A DNA stretch of 50,985 nucleotides from CAWUIH01 sp963922495 (GCA_963922495.1 CAWUIH010000004.1:1-50985); one strand, 5' to 3'. Shown: positions 1 to 10,105, counted from the stretch's first letter. Program-made: numbers and translations. The notes: generated from the sequence alone by a model not told the origin.

Positions 1-2
1 GG

Positions 3-98
3 AATATTAAGTTTGTGACCATTAGACGTAGAGGGCAAAAAATTGTTTCTGAATTAGAGCGAGACTCCCTTCGCCTACTTGGCAAAAAGTACGCGTGA
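3..98 (+). CDS. C-terminal end of an unidentified protein (cut by window edge)
   Basis: Frame 3 is open from the first base to a TGA at 96-98 and encodes about 31 residues ending in LLGKKYA. The tail contains a basic strand-like segment (TIRRRGQK) followed by a helix, which could be the end of a winged-helix domain, but this is too short to name. The stop overlaps the GTG start of the next gene in a GTGA arrangement, so the two are probably translationally coupled. Reality of the frame is inferred from that coupling only. Confidence 0.45.
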   Translation, partial: NIKFVTIRRRGQKIVSELERDSLRLLGKKYA

Positions 99-430
99 TA
101 GCCGGAGATGGTCAGAAACGTTTGCTTAACGTGTGTGATCAAAAAGTTATTTTGCGCAATTATGAAAAAAAAGAAATTCGTCTAATCTTTATCGATTATT
201 TATTAGCGCAAATGCTGCCACGCTATTCACATCAAACAGCTGAAAAGTTATATGACAAATTCATTGCTAATGCGAGACACGTCAAAATGGATGACACTAC
301 CATTAACCTCTTTATGAAAAAGAAGCGCCATTTATCTGCGATGTTGTCAGCCATGAAACCATTGATGCCCTCCCAACTCTCTTGGAGTGTTGATAAAAAA
401 ATTAACTTGTCAGCGGCAACAAACTCTTGA
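95..430 (+). CDS. Small hypothetical protein, 111 aa
   Basis: A GTG-initiated frame whose start overlaps the preceding stop by four bases (GTGA), a common sign of operon coupling. The product is basic, largely helical, without a signal peptide or membrane segment; a Lys/Arg-rich helix (MKKKRH) sits near residue 75. I recognise no family. The 270 bases after it (431-700) hold no gene or obvious terminator that I can see. The next gene lies on the opposite strand, so this is the end of its operon. Confidence 0.5.
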   Translation: MIAGDGQKRLLNVCDQKVILRNYEKKEIRLIFIDYLLAQMLPRYSHQTAEKLYDKFIANARHVKMDDTTINLFMKKKRHLSAMLSAMKPLMPSQLSWSVDKKINLSAATNS

Positions 431-700
431 AATTAGAGGTGGTTTAAAACCGTGAATTTCCGTGTTCACAAATAATCCTTATCGTTTTCATCTTTGAAAA
501 CATTCCCAAAATACATTAGAAAAATGATCAATTAACCGCTTTTTCACCGATCAACCAATTAATCTAAGCAAATTTAAAAAAATGCAACGCCCCAAGCACT
601 ATAAAAATCAATTGACAATGCAAATAGGCACGGCTATCGACTGAAAATACGAGTAATTAAGTAGTTTAACCCACGTGGAGCGCTATACTGATACTGGATA

Positions 701-1813
701 TTAGCCATTGACGCTTTGATCCACTAACACACTCAACAACTCATCACAAACTTGCCGCACTACTTGCTTTGTCATATACGGATGAAAAGGCAAGCTAAGC
801 ACGCCTTGCGCAGCTAACTCTGAATTCGACAATGTTTCTATATCGTGATAGCGCTGCTGTAGTGCAGGTTGTTTCTCTAGTGAAACCGGATAATGGACAG
901 CTGTTGGAATACCTCGTTGTTTGAGCGCTGCTGCAATGTTGTCGCGATCTCTCAAGCGTACGGTGAATTGTGCAAAGACACTGGTATTTTGAGGCTCGAC
1001 AAAGGGAACAATCGCCTCGCCCTTGAGGTAATCGATATACCATTGAGCAACTTGTTGTCTTCGACCCACTTCTTGCTCAAAAATACACATCTTTTCAAGT
1101 AAAATTGCAGCTTGCAACGTATCTAAACGTGCATTTAAACCGATATGAGTATGGTTATAACGACCTTGTTGACCATGATTTCTAAGTACTACAATCTTTT
1201 CTGCAAGCTCATCATGATTAGTAAAGCATGCACCCCCGTCACCATAACAACCTAAAGGTTTCGAAGGAAAAAAGCTGGTGCAAGCAATTTCGGTCATGCT
1301 GCAAGAGCGCTGGCCATGATGGGTGGCACCAAAACTTTGTGCTCCATCTTCAATAACGGGCAGACCGTGTTTCTGAGCAATTTGATTGATAACCTTAAGA
1401 TTAGCACATTGACCAAATAAACTCACAGGCATAATTGCTTTTGTCTTGCTGGTAATCGCTGCTTCAAGCAAACTGGGATCGACGTTATAGGTCTGTAAAT
1501 CAATGTCAACAAATACAGGTTTTGCACCGAGCAAAATAATCATTTCCGCTGTTGCAAAGAAACTGAACGCGGTGGTAATGACTTCGTCATCTGGTCCGAT
1601 ATCAAGGGCCATCAATGCCAACTGCAATGCGGCGGTACCACTGGAAACAGATAAGCAATGTTTAACACCGACGTATTTCGCCAGAGATTGCTCAAGTTCT
1701 GTAATTTCAGGTCCCATTATGTACTGACCGTGATTAAGAACCCGTTGAATACGCGCATCTATATTACTTTTGATTTGGGAATATTGATATTGTAAGTCTA
1801 TGAATTTCATCAT
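701..1813 (-). CDS. wbpE: DegT/DnrJ/EryC1/StrS-family sugar aminotransferase, WbpE-like
   Basis: A PLP-dependent aminotransferase of nucleotide-sugar biosynthesis, 370 aa, full length. It resembles WbpE of Pseudomonas, which aminates UDP-2-acetamido-2-deoxy-3-keto-glucuronate on the way to diacetylated mannuronic acid in O antigen. The PLP-binding lysine lies in FFPSKPLGCYGDGG (K185, the same position as in WbpE), with the cofactor-stacking segment VIEDGAQSFGA at 153-163. The start is ATG ATG preceded by GGAGAAGTG. It stands alone and divergent from purB, with no other wbp genes nearby; surface-sugar genes here seem dispersed (a glycosyltransferase is at 17721-18824). The exact substrate is inference. 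Confidence 0.88.
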   Translation of the reverse strand: MMKFIDLQYQYSQIKSNIDARIQRVLNHGQYIMGPEITELEQSLAKYVGVKHCLSVSSGTAALQLALMALDIGPDDEVITTAFSFFATAEMIILLGAKPVFVDIDLQTYNVDPSLLEAAITSKTKAIMPVSLFGQCANLKVINQIAQKHGLPVIEDGAQSFGATHHGQRSCSMTEIACTSFFPSKPLGCYGDGGACFTNHDELAEKIVVLRNHGQQGRYNHTHIGLNARLDTLQAAILLEKMCIFEQEVGRRQQVAQWYIDYLKGEAIVPFVEPQNTSVFAQFTVRLRDRDNIAAALKQRGIPTAVHYPVSLEKQPALQQRYHDIETLSNSELAAQGVLSLPFHPYMTKQVVRQVCDELLSVLVDQSVNG

Positions 1814-1989
1814 TTATAATCACTTCTCCTAAAAATCGCATATTAATCAAATTATCGCCTTGAAGCAAGAATTTGTTTCTTTTTTGATCAACTTGTGCCG
1901 TATAGGCGATATCTTCTAATCAGCACTACCATCCCTAACAAACAATTGTATCTGGCGGACAGTATATCCCTCGTGTATGATGCGATGCT

Positions 1990-3387
1990 ATGAATATTTC
2001 ACATTTAAATGCATTATCACCTTTAGATGGTCGCTATCAGACCAAAGTAGCTACCCTACGCCCGATTATGAGCGAATTTGGTCTGATTCACTACCGCATT
2101 AAGGTTGAGATTCACTGGTTACTGTGGCTATCCAGCGAAAGAAAGATGAGAGGGATCCCGAAAATCGACAAATCAACACAAGTGAAATTAATCGCTGTCT
2201 ATAATAACTTCAATGCTGAACAAGCACAAGAAGTCAAACGTATTGAGTCCCAAACTAACCACGATGTCAAAGCAGTTGAATACTTTATTCAGTCAAAGTT
2301 TGAACACGATGATGATTTGAGAAAGCTTATTCCATTCATTCATTTTGCTTGCACATCGGAAGATATTAACAATCTTTCTTATGCCTTAATGGTGCGAGAT
2401 GCTCGTCAGGCAGTTATGCTACCTATCATTAGTAAAATCGGCTCTCAGATGCAGGCAATGGCACTACAATATGCAAACTGCGCGATGCTAAGTAGAACCC
2501 ATGGACAATCGGCTTCACCTACGACAATGGGTAAAGAAATTGCCAATTTTGTCTTTAGGTTACACCGTCAATTCAGAGCACTACAACGACAAAGCATTTC
2601 TGGTAAAATCAATGGCGCTGTCGGCAATTTCAATGCTCATGTAGCCGCGTATCCTGAAGTGGATTGGCCTACCGTCACAAAGGATTTTGTAGAGTCACTA
2701 GGGCTCGCTGTGAATCCTTACACCACACAAATAGAGCCACATGACCAACTTGCTGAGTTACTACATACTTTGAGTGTTCTCAATACTATTTTGATCGATT
2801 GCTGCCGTGATTTTTGGGGCTATATTAGCTTGGGGTATCTTAAACAAAAGTCAGCGGCCAATGAAATTGGTTCATCTACGATGCCACACAAGATAAATCC
2901 GATTGATTTTGAGAATGCAGAAGGCAATTTGGGTATTGCAAATGCCTTATGTGAACACTTCTCTGCCAAATTACCAATTTCACGCTGGCAACGTGATCTC
3001 ACTGATTCTACGGTGCTACGAAACCTAGGATCGATATTCGGTTACTCTTTGCTCGCGTATGAATCCTTGCTCAAGGGATTAGGAAAAGTCAGTGTCAACC
3101 AACAAAAGCTTTCCAATGAATTAAATTCTCATTGGGAAGTACTTGCTGAAGCGATCCAAACGATCATGCGCAGCTATAATATTACTAACGCTTATGAACA
3201 GATGAAAGATTTGACTCGAGGTAAAGACGTCACACAAGCTGAGATTGAAAATTTCATTTCAAAATACCCGCTACCGAGCGATGCTAAGGCACGAATTCTC
3301 GCGCTCACTCCACACAATTACACTGGCTGTGCAGCTGAATTAGCAAAAGCCATTAAGGATATAAAATGGGACTGGTTAACTGGCTAA
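1990..3387 (+). CDS. purB: Adenylosuccinate lyase
   Basis: Catalyses two fumarate-releasing steps of purine synthesis: SAICAR to AICAR and adenylosuccinate to AMP. The 465-residue protein is collinear with E. coli PurB. The fumarase/aspartase-superfamily signature SSTMPHKINP is at 295-304, so the catalytic serine (S295) and histidine (H171 in SRTHGQ) keep E. coli numbering. The C-terminal coding end overlaps the start of the next gene by 22 bases, implying coupling. The 176-bp gap to the divergent wbpE-like gene should hold both promoters. Confidence 0.96.
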   Translation: MNISHLNALSPLDGRYQTKVATLRPIMSEFGLIHYRIKVEIHWLLWLSSERKMRGIPKIDKSTQVKLIAVYNNFNAEQAQEVKRIESQTNHDVKAVEYFIQSKFEHDDDLRKLIPFIHFACTSEDINNLSYALMVRDARQAVMLPIISKIGSQMQAMALQYANCAMLSRTHGQSASPTTMGKEIANFVFRLHRQFRALQRQSISGKINGAVGNFNAHVAAYPEVDWPTVTKDFVESLGLAVNPYTTQIEPHDQLAELLHTLSVLNTILIDCCRDFWGYISLGYLKQKSAANEIGSSTMPHKINPIDFENAEGNLGIANALCEHFSAKLPISRWQRDLTDSTVLRNLGSIFGYSLLAYESLLKGLGKVSVNQQKLSNELNSHWEVLAEAIQTIMRSYNITNAYEQMKDLTRGKDVTQAEIENFISKYPLPSDAKARILALTPHNYTGCAAELAKAIKDIKWDWLTG

Positions 3388-4214
3388 TCAAGAAAAGTAG
3401 CAACTATTTCACCAAAGAAATCGGAATCTGCCAACGGCGCTCCCACCTATCGGATTTTGACCGCGTTTGTCACGAAATACTACCTGGCGACGTATTACTC
3501 GTGGAAGGCACTACGCGCATTAGTGAAATAATAAAACGTATTACTAACAGCCCGTGGACTCATGCGGCTTTGTATATCGGCTTGTTGCACAGTGTTGAAA
3601 ATCCTGAAATGCGTCAATTAATCCGTAAATACTATCATGGCCCACCTGGCAAGCCACTGATTATCGAAAGTATGTTAGGTCAAGGGACAACTATTATTCC
3701 GATAGATCATTATGAAAACCATCATGTAAGAATTTGTCGTCCCAATGGCTTGTCTCACAGCGACGCACAACATGTCATTGGTTGTGCGCTAAGCCATGTA
3801 GGCGGCAAATACCACCTCCGTCATTTTTTTGATCTTGGGCGTTTTGCCATCAAAAGTCGTTTTTTCCCGAGACGATGGCACTCCTCATTATTCCGAGAAA
3901 ATATTCCCAGCAAAGTCACCGAAGATATTTGCTCAGCAATGATTGCTAGTGCATTTACATCCGTAAATTTTCCTATTTTGCCTGTAGTGCGTGAAAAAGA
4001 CGATCATAAAATTGAAGTAATTCATCGAAACCCTAAGTTGTTCACACCTAGTGACTTTGATTATTCACCATATTTTTCTATTATCAAATACCCCATTTTT
4101 CCATTGTCGGCACATGGCATCTACCATACTCTACCCTGGAACGATGAACTCATCAGCAATGACGAGGGTAACATTACAACACGTCATAAAAAACCAAATA
4201 ACCCACACCTCTAG
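3366..4214 (+). CDS. YiiX/YebB-like permuted NlpC/P60 (papain-like) hydrolase
   Basis: A 282-aa protein with the circularly permuted papain-like fold typical of YiiX/YaeF proteins (cell-wall or lipid amidase/peptidase relatives). The motif GDVLLVEGTTRISEII is at 41-56 and is followed by WTHAALYIG with the putative catalytic H66. E101 in IIESM is a likely third member, and the nucleophile is C189 in EDICSAMIASAF. No signal peptide or membrane helix is evident. The start overlaps the end of purB by 22 bases. The substrate is unknown; the family includes amidases and lipid-acting enzymes, so the call is at family level only. Confidence 0.72.
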   Translation: MGLVNWLIKKSSNYFTKEIGICQRRSHLSDFDRVCHEILPGDVLLVEGTTRISEIIKRITNSPWTHAALYIGLLHSVENPEMRQLIRKYYHGPPGKPLIIESMLGQGTTIIPIDHYENHHVRICRPNGLSHSDAQHVIGCALSHVGGKYHLRHFFDLGRFAIKSRFFPRRWHSSLFRENIPSKVTEDICSAMIASAFTSVNFPILPVVREKDDHKIEVIHRNPKLFTPSDFDYSPYFSIIKYPIFPLSAHGIYHTLPWNDELISNDEGNITTRHKKPNNPHL

Positions 4215-4274
4215 CCCCATAACTGATACCATGATGTTATACTGTTTTTTTAGTACTAAATTTAGAGAAAATTG

Positions 4275-5975
4275 ATGTTAGATTTCACGATCAAAACTGA
4301 TGAAAATGAAAAAGAATACTTAGAAACATCTATTACCGGCAAAGCAATTCTTACCATTTCACAACTAAACAAAGGCACCGCTTTCAGTGAGCAAGAAAGA
4401 GATATTTTTGATTTGCGCGGCAAACTACCTATTAACGTGGAATCATTGGAAGCACAAGTAAAACGTGCTTATTTACAATACGAAGCCTTCGAAGAACAAA
4501 TTAACCGTAATGTGCATTTGAATTATCTCTTAAATACCAATCAAGTTTTATTTTACCGCCTAGTCCAAACCCATTTACGTGAGATGTTACCCACGATTTA
4601 TACCCCGATCGTTGGTAATGCAGTGAAGGTATTTAACAAAAAATTCACCAATCCGCGCGGACTGTATATATGCTACGAAGACAGAGACCGCATCGACGAA
4701 ATACTGGATAACCGTTCGAATCCTGAGATAGATATTATTGTCGTTAGTGACGGTGAAGGTGTGCTTGGCATTGGAGATCAGGGTGTCGGTGGCATGGCCA
4801 TTCCTGTGGCAAAATTAATGGTTTACACTGCAATTGGCGGTATTAATCCTCTGAATACGTTACCTATTCTACTAGACGCAGGGACCAATAACCATGAACT
4901 ACTTAACGATCCGTTGTATTTAGGGTGGCGACACGAGCGCATTCGAGGCAAAGAATATGACAAATTCATCAATAAATTTATCGACGCGTTGAAACGCAAA
5001 TTGCCTCATGTCTTTTTACATTGGGAGGATTTTGGACGTACCAACGCTTATTCCAACTTAATTAAATACCGTGAAAAAATTTGTAGCTTTAATGATGATT
5101 TACAAGGCACAGGTGTCGTTGCTAAAGCAGCTGTAATAGGTGCTTCCAAACTCATCAACAAAAAACTCTCCACTCACCGTATTGTAGTCTACGGTGCAGG
5201 AACCGCTGGTATGGGCATCACTAATATGTTGGCTGATGCGTTGACTAAAGACGGCGTCAATAATACTGAAGTCCACAAACTTTTTTGGTTAATTGATCGA
5301 GAAGGCTTAATTACACAGCATTGCAAAGACGTTACCACAGCACAACAGCCTTATGTACGCACAACCGATGAAACGGCACACTGGCAAGTTACAGATAAAT
5401 CACATATTACACTGTTGGAAACCATTCAACACGTTAAACCCACAATTCTAATCGGCTGCTCTGCACAACCTAGCGCATTTACCCAGGAAATCGTAGAAAC
5501 TATGTCAAGCTTTGTAGAACGTCCGATTATCTTTCCACTATCAAACCCCAATGATTGTGCTGAAGCCAGTCCTAGTGATATTATTCATTGGTCAAAAGGT
5601 AAGGCATTAATTGCAACTGGCAGCCCGTTCGATGACGTAAACTATAAAAACGAAATTTTTCCATTGAGTCAATGTAATAATTATTTAGCCTTTCCCGGAA
5701 TTGGTTTGGGTGTTATCGCCGTGAAAGCGCAATCCGTTAGCGACAATATGTTGGAAGCTGCTAGTTTGGCATTAAGCCAATATGCCAGCGACAAAGAACA
5801 CCGCTTGTTACCCGATATATCACGCGCCCGAGAAGCATCAAGAATCGTCGCTATTGCTGTTGCCAAAAAAGCGATTGAAGAAGGATTAGCACCAAAACCT
5901 CACCACACCATCGAAGAACTGGTCGATAAAAAAATCTGGAAACCGCACTACATACCTTATAGACTACGGAAATAA
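4275..5975 (+). CDS. maeA: NAD-dependent malic enzyme (malate dehydrogenase, oxaloacetate-decarboxylating)
   Basis: Converts malate to pyruvate and CO2 with reduction of NAD. The 566-aa length fits the large SfcA/MaeA type. Visible parts are the catalytic tyrosine in LPTIYTPIVG (Y109), the lysine in AIPVAKLMV (K180), the metal-binding WEDFGR at 250-255, and the dinucleotide-binding VVYGAGTAGMG at 304-314. A TTG lies directly before the ATG, but ATG is the better start; the ribosome site is weak. The stop codon abuts the last base of the convergent lysAC gene, leaving no room for an intergenic terminator. Confidence 0.93.
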   Translation: MLDFTIKTDENEKEYLETSITGKAILTISQLNKGTAFSEQERDIFDLRGKLPINVESLEAQVKRAYLQYEAFEEQINRNVHLNYLLNTNQVLFYRLVQTHLREMLPTIYTPIVGNAVKVFNKKFTNPRGLYICYEDRDRIDEILDNRSNPEIDIIVVSDGEGVLGIGDQGVGGMAIPVAKLMVYTAIGGINPLNTLPILLDAGTNNHELLNDPLYLGWRHERIRGKEYDKFINKFIDALKRKLPHVFLHWEDFGRTNAYSNLIKYREKICSFNDDLQGTGVVAKAAVIGASKLINKKLSTHRIVVYGAGTAGMGITNMLADALTKDGVNNTEVHKLFWLIDREGLITQHCKDVTTAQQPYVRTTDETAHWQVTDKSHITLLETIQHVKPTILIGCSAQPSAFTQEIVETMSSFVERPIIFPLSNPNDCAEASPSDIIHWSKGKALIATGSPFDDVNYKNEIFPLSQCNNYLAFPGIGLGVIAVKAQSVSDNMLEAASLALSQYASDKEHRLLPDISRAREASRIVAIAVAKKAIEEGLAPKPHHTIEELVDKKIWKPHYIPYRLRK

Positions 5976-8561
5976 TTATTCAACCAAAAAATATTCTTGT
6001 GCCGGCCTACGCAAATTATAATGTGAGCTCATACAATGACCGTAGGCACCTGTATTGGCAATCAATAGTACATCACCCACTTTTGTAGTTGGCAACAAAC
6101 GCGAATAGCCTAGAATATCCCCACTTTCACATATCGGACCAACGATATTAGCCATCATCTGCAGTGGTTGATTCAATCGGCTTAAATTCACGATTTGATG
6201 GAACGATCCATACAGTGCAGGACGAATCAGGGAGTTCATACCTGTTTCAATACCCACGAAACATACACCTGACTTATATTTAATTTGCGTTACAGATGCC
6301 AACAATACACCACTTTGTGCCACTAAAAAACGCCCTGGCTCGACCCATAATTGTATATTGGGATACAGCGACTTCACAGATGCCAGAGAATTATCAAGAG
6401 CAGCCAAATCAAGCGGACGTTGCCCAGCTCGCTCGACAATTCCAAAACCACCACCCAGATCAACGGTTTGAACCTCAGGAAATTGTTGTAATAATTGCAT
6501 CAACACTGTCGCTGTTTTCTTCCAAGTACTAGCGTCCAATATTCCGCTGCCACGATGGGTGTGTAGTCCAACAATACGAGTACGATTATTTTTTGCAAGC
6601 TCGGCAACCTGTGATAAATCCTGCAAACCGATACCAAATTTGGAGGCATTACCACCTGTCACCACAAATTTATGATGGCCGTAACCTTGACCAGGATCAA
6701 CACGAATAAAAATCTCCTTCCCTGTAAATACTTGTGGCCATTTTTGAAGTAGAAATAAATTATCCAATGTAACATTTATTCCTAAATCTAGCGCTTGTTG
6801 ATACTCTTCTATGGGAGCGAAATTCGGAGTAAATAAGATGCGCTTGCGATCGAATTCAGGAAAAATATCAAGTATAAATTTCAGCTCTGCTAACGAAACA
6901 CACTCGAATCCTAAATTTTCTTTTTCAAAAAGTTTAAGTATTTCCAAATGAGAATTCGCTTTAACTGAATAAAACACTTGGTCAATTGACTGAATCGATT
7001 TAAGCTGCTTCGCTGCATGGGATGCTGTTTGTTGATCATAAACATAAACTGCACCATGCGCTTTAGCAATGGTTAATAAACTATTAGCTTTTTGTTGCCA
7101 CCATGCTGTCTGTGGTGTCTGCGCCACGGACACTCCAAACTCAAAATGCCAACTCTTTTTAAATATGTGACTTGTCGGCGTTTGTTCAATTAATAATGTA
7201 TGAAGCTTTTTAGCTAACCGGTCAGCTTGTTGTTCATCAACCACAAAAGTTAGGTTCAAATCATTTGCAGCTTGGGACATCAAATAAATCCTGTGCTGCT
7301 CAAAAACCTCAAAACTGCCACCTAACTTTGACAACACGGTACGAATATGCTTACCAACCAAACTCACCGACGCGCACGGTCCCATTAATTTAGCAGTTGC
7401 AAACTGATTTAAGTCTACCATGAGGAGTTGCAAACGCTTTTGGTTAACTTGTTTTACTGAAGGATCTAGTGATACTGTTACAGTAGACTCAGAAGTCGAT
7501 ACCAAATCCACCGAAATGCCGTGTTTCTTAAAACATGTGAAAATATCCGCTAAAAAACCTACTTGTTGCCACATCCGTAGCGTTTCAATCGAAATTAACA
7601 TCACACCAAAACGCGTCAAAACAGACTTAATTGGCACAGAATCGTTATTACCATGATGCGAGATCACTGTGCCGACACGATTGAGATCTGGCGTATACTG
7701 AATGTGAATAGGGATATTTTTTTCTTCTAGTGGTGCGATACAATTTGGATGCAACACCTTGCCACCCATTGCAGCTATTTCTTGCGCTTCTTGAAAATCT
7801 AATTGGTGAATAAAACGTGCCTCAGCTATTTGTCGTGGATTGGCAGTATAGATACCAGGCACATCCGTCCAAATTTCATAGTGTTGTGCTGCAATTAAAC
7901 GAGCAATGTAAGCACCGGAAGTATCTGATCCACCACGCCCTAATAAAACCGTTTCGCCCACGTCATTTTGAGCAATAAACCCTTGGGTAATCACCACTTC
8001 GGCATTGATACTTGCAAGTAAGTGAGGATTTTCTTGAATATCGCAACGAGCTGCCAAATAATGATTTTCAATACTGGTGTCGGCGGAAGGTGAAACTGTC
8101 AACCATTCCCTGACATCTTGCCAATGAATATTTAAACCACAATTTTTTAAAAAGGCATACCCCAATCGTGACAGCAGTAATTCTCCAGTTGACATAATTT
8201 GAGCAGCCACACGTGGGCTTATTTCACCCAGCAAGCTAGTACCCAGCACTAGTCGCTTTAATTCATCAAAGTCACTTTTTAGAATTGTTGTATCGGTGAC
8301 TGCAAGTTGATCTGCAAGTTCAGTAAATATTTCCACTATGTTAGAAAATATTTTATCTCGGTCTATATCAAATATAGCCGTGTCCAGTAATCGCTCTAAT
8401 AAATCAGACACCCCCGCCGGAGCAGAACACACAACCACCAAACGATAACCTGTGGTGATTTTCTTTTTAATAATTTCGCAAATATTTTGCCAGTTTTCTA
8501 CACTAGAGACGCTGGTGCCACCAAATTTCAGCACCAGGTTTGTTTTTGATATTTTTTTCAT
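5976..8561 (-). CDS. lysAC: Bifunctional aspartate kinase / diaminopimelate decarboxylase (LysC-LysA fusion)
   Basis: One 861-aa polypeptide joins the first and last enzymes of lysine synthesis. Residues 8-300 are an aspartokinase (LKFGGTSV at 11-18; LLGRGGSDTSGAY at 206-218), about 310-460 look like ACT regulatory domains, and 475-861 are a PLP-dependent DAP decarboxylase. The decarboxylase part has PLP lysine K534 in FYSVKANSH, the glycine loop GGGFG at 703-707, EPGR at 741-744, and CESGD at 811-815 with the catalytic cysteine. It follows murA by only 5 bases and probably shares its transcript. Both products serve peptidoglycan (DAP). A second, monofunctional aspartokinase is encoded at 44498-45736. 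Confidence 0.94.
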   Translation of the reverse strand: MKKISKTNLVLKFGGTSVSSVENWQNICEIIKKKITTGYRLVVVCSAPAGVSDLLERLLDTAIFDIDRDKIFSNIVEIFTELADQLAVTDTTILKSDFDELKRLVLGTSLLGEISPRVAAQIMSTGELLLSRLGYAFLKNCGLNIHWQDVREWLTVSPSADTSIENHYLAARCDIQENPHLLASINAEVVITQGFIAQNDVGETVLLGRGGSDTSGAYIARLIAAQHYEIWTDVPGIYTANPRQIAEARFIHQLDFQEAQEIAAMGGKVLHPNCIAPLEEKNIPIHIQYTPDLNRVGTVISHHGNNDSVPIKSVLTRFGVMLISIETLRMWQQVGFLADIFTCFKKHGISVDLVSTSESTVTVSLDPSVKQVNQKRLQLLMVDLNQFATAKLMGPCASVSLVGKHIRTVLSKLGGSFEVFEQHRIYLMSQAANDLNLTFVVDEQQADRLAKKLHTLLIEQTPTSHIFKKSWHFEFGVSVAQTPQTAWWQQKANSLLTIAKAHGAVYVYDQQTASHAAKQLKSIQSIDQVFYSVKANSHLEILKLFEKENLGFECVSLAELKFILDIFPEFDRKRILFTPNFAPIEEYQQALDLGINVTLDNLFLLQKWPQVFTGKEIFIRVDPGQGYGHHKFVVTGGNASKFGIGLQDLSQVAELAKNNRTRIVGLHTHRGSGILDASTWKKTATVLMQLLQQFPEVQTVDLGGGFGIVERAGQRPLDLAALDNSLASVKSLYPNIQLWVEPGRFLVAQSGVLLASVTQIKYKSGVCFVGIETGMNSLIRPALYGSFHQIVNLSRLNQPLQMMANIVGPICESGDILGYSRLLPTTKVGDVLLIANTGAYGHCMSSHYNLRRPAQEYFLVE

Positions 8562-8566
8562 TAATT

Positions 8567-9889
8567 CTAACCAAATTGAGCTATCTTGTCGCTTTGCATA
8601 GAGTCTGTACTTTGCAATGAAAAAATATGCGACGAGACTCTTCTAATCTTCGCTCCCAATTGCGCTAATTTTTCCTCTATACATTCATAACCTCGGTCAA
8701 TGTGGTAAATACGATCAACCACTGTGTTCCCCGCTGCCAACAAGCCAGCTAATACTAAACCTGCTGAGGCTCGTAGGTCCGTCGCCATAACGGGTGCAGC
8801 ATTAAGTGCTCCGATGCCTTTTACTGTCGCTGTATTTCCAGTCAAATGAATATCGGCACCCATACGACACAGTTCATGAACATGCATGAAACGATTTTCA
8901 AATACTGTTTCAGTCACGGTCCCCTCTCCCTCAGCAACAACGTTCAACGCCATAAACTGCGCTTGCATATCGGTTGGCATCCCAGGATATGGTGCCGTAG
9001 TGATATCCACTGCTTTAGGACGCTTACCGTGCATATCCAACGCTACCCAGTCCTTCCCAACTTCGATTGAAGCACCCGCCTCTCGCAGCTTATCAAGAAT
9101 GATAGTCAATGTTTGTGGGGCTACATCCTTGACAAGTACGCTACCTCGTGTCATTGCTGTTGCCACCAAATATGTTCCTGCTTCAATTCGATCTGGCAAG
9201 ACATGATAATGCCCACCTTTGAGTTTTTCCACACCGTGAATAACAATGGTTGCTGTTCCTGCACCTGTGATATCCGCCCCCATTTTATTCAAAAAATTGG
9301 CTAAATCCTGCACTTCAGGTTCGCGAGCCGCGTTGTGGATAACAGTCGTACCCGATGCGAGCGTTGCCGCCATCATTAAATTTTCTGTTCCAGTGACAGT
9401 TATTTTCCCTAAATTTAGTTCGGCACCACGCAAGCGACCTTGCACTTGCGCCTGGATAAAACCGTTGACGACTTTAATTTTTGCCCCCAACTTACGCATC
9501 CCCTCGATGTGAATATCGACGGGACGCGAACCAATTGCACACCCTCCTGGCAAAGATACTCGTGCTTCTCCAAACCGCGACAGTAATGGACCCAATACTA
9601 AAATTGATGCGCGCATCGTTTTAACCAATTCATAAGGTGCATTCCGATTTATCAGGTTAGAGCAATCTACTTCGATATTCATACGCTCATCAACCAATAA
9701 TTGTGCACCCATACGTCCGAGTAATTCGATCATGGTAGTGACATCGTTTAAATGAGGTATGTTGCTCAGCGTTAATGGCTCTCCAATGAGTAATCCTGCA
9801 GCTAAAATAGGCAATACAGCGTTTTTAGCGCCACTAGCCCGTATCGTTCCATTCAACCGGTAGCCACCGGTAATTATCAGTTTATCCAT
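8567..9889 (-). CDS. murA: UDP-N-acetylglucosamine 1-carboxyvinyltransferase
   Basis: First committed step of peptidoglycan synthesis: transfer of enolpyruvate from PEP to UDP-GlcNAc. The 440-aa protein has the EPSP-synthase fold, with active-site C117 in PGGCAIGSRPVD (the fosfomycin target cysteine) and the conserved lysine in SGAKNAVLPI. A TTG precedes the ATG; I start at the ATG. In many relatives murA follows an mla operon and ibaG; here it leads into lysAC instead. The 249-bp gap to divergent kdsD holds the promoters. Confidence 0.96.
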   Translation of the reverse strand: MDKLIITGGYRLNGTIRASGAKNAVLPILAAGLLIGEPLTLSNIPHLNDVTTMIELLGRMGAQLLVDERMNIEVDCSNLINRNAPYELVKTMRASILVLGPLLSRFGEARVSLPGGCAIGSRPVDIHIEGMRKLGAKIKVVNGFIQAQVQGRLRGAELNLGKITVTGTENLMMAATLASGTTVIHNAAREPEVQDLANFLNKMGADITGAGTATIVIHGVEKLKGGHYHVLPDRIEAGTYLVATAMTRGSVLVKDVAPQTLTIILDKLREAGASIEVGKDWVALDMHGKRPKAVDITTAPYPGMPTDMQAQFMALNVVAEGEGTVTETVFENRFMHVHELCRMGADIHLTGNTATVKGIGALNAAPVMATDLRASAGLVLAGLLAAGNTVVDRIYHIDRGYECIEEKLAQLGAKIRRVSSHIFSLQSTDSMQSDKIAQFG

Positions 9890-10099
9890 CAATGTTACCT
9901 GTCTTTTATGACAATTTAGTTGCTTTGTATCCCTTTTCCATGCGAAGAAAACGGCAAGACTAGTACTATTACACTGTTCAATGAAGTGAAAGTCAAAGAT
10001 TAAATACTCTATGTATTTACCACCATAACCACAGTCTCAAAAAATAGAAATCCCTTAAGAAATAGTTGTAATTCGGTGGCTGATACGTAATATTCAGCC

Positions 10100-10105
10100 T
10101 ATAAT
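10100..10105 (+). promoter_or_regulatory. Possible -10 element upstream of kdsD
   Basis: A perfect TATAAT lies 33 bases before the kdsD ATG, in the gap shared with divergent murA. I see no convincing -35 hexamer at the right spacing, so this is a composition-compatible match only. Confidence 0.3.

Noticed and set aside
8846..9512. Plus-strand frames of 63-106 codons opposite murA
   Set aside because: Shadows of murA: the murA frame is fully conserved, and these frames have no ribosome sites or recognisable content.
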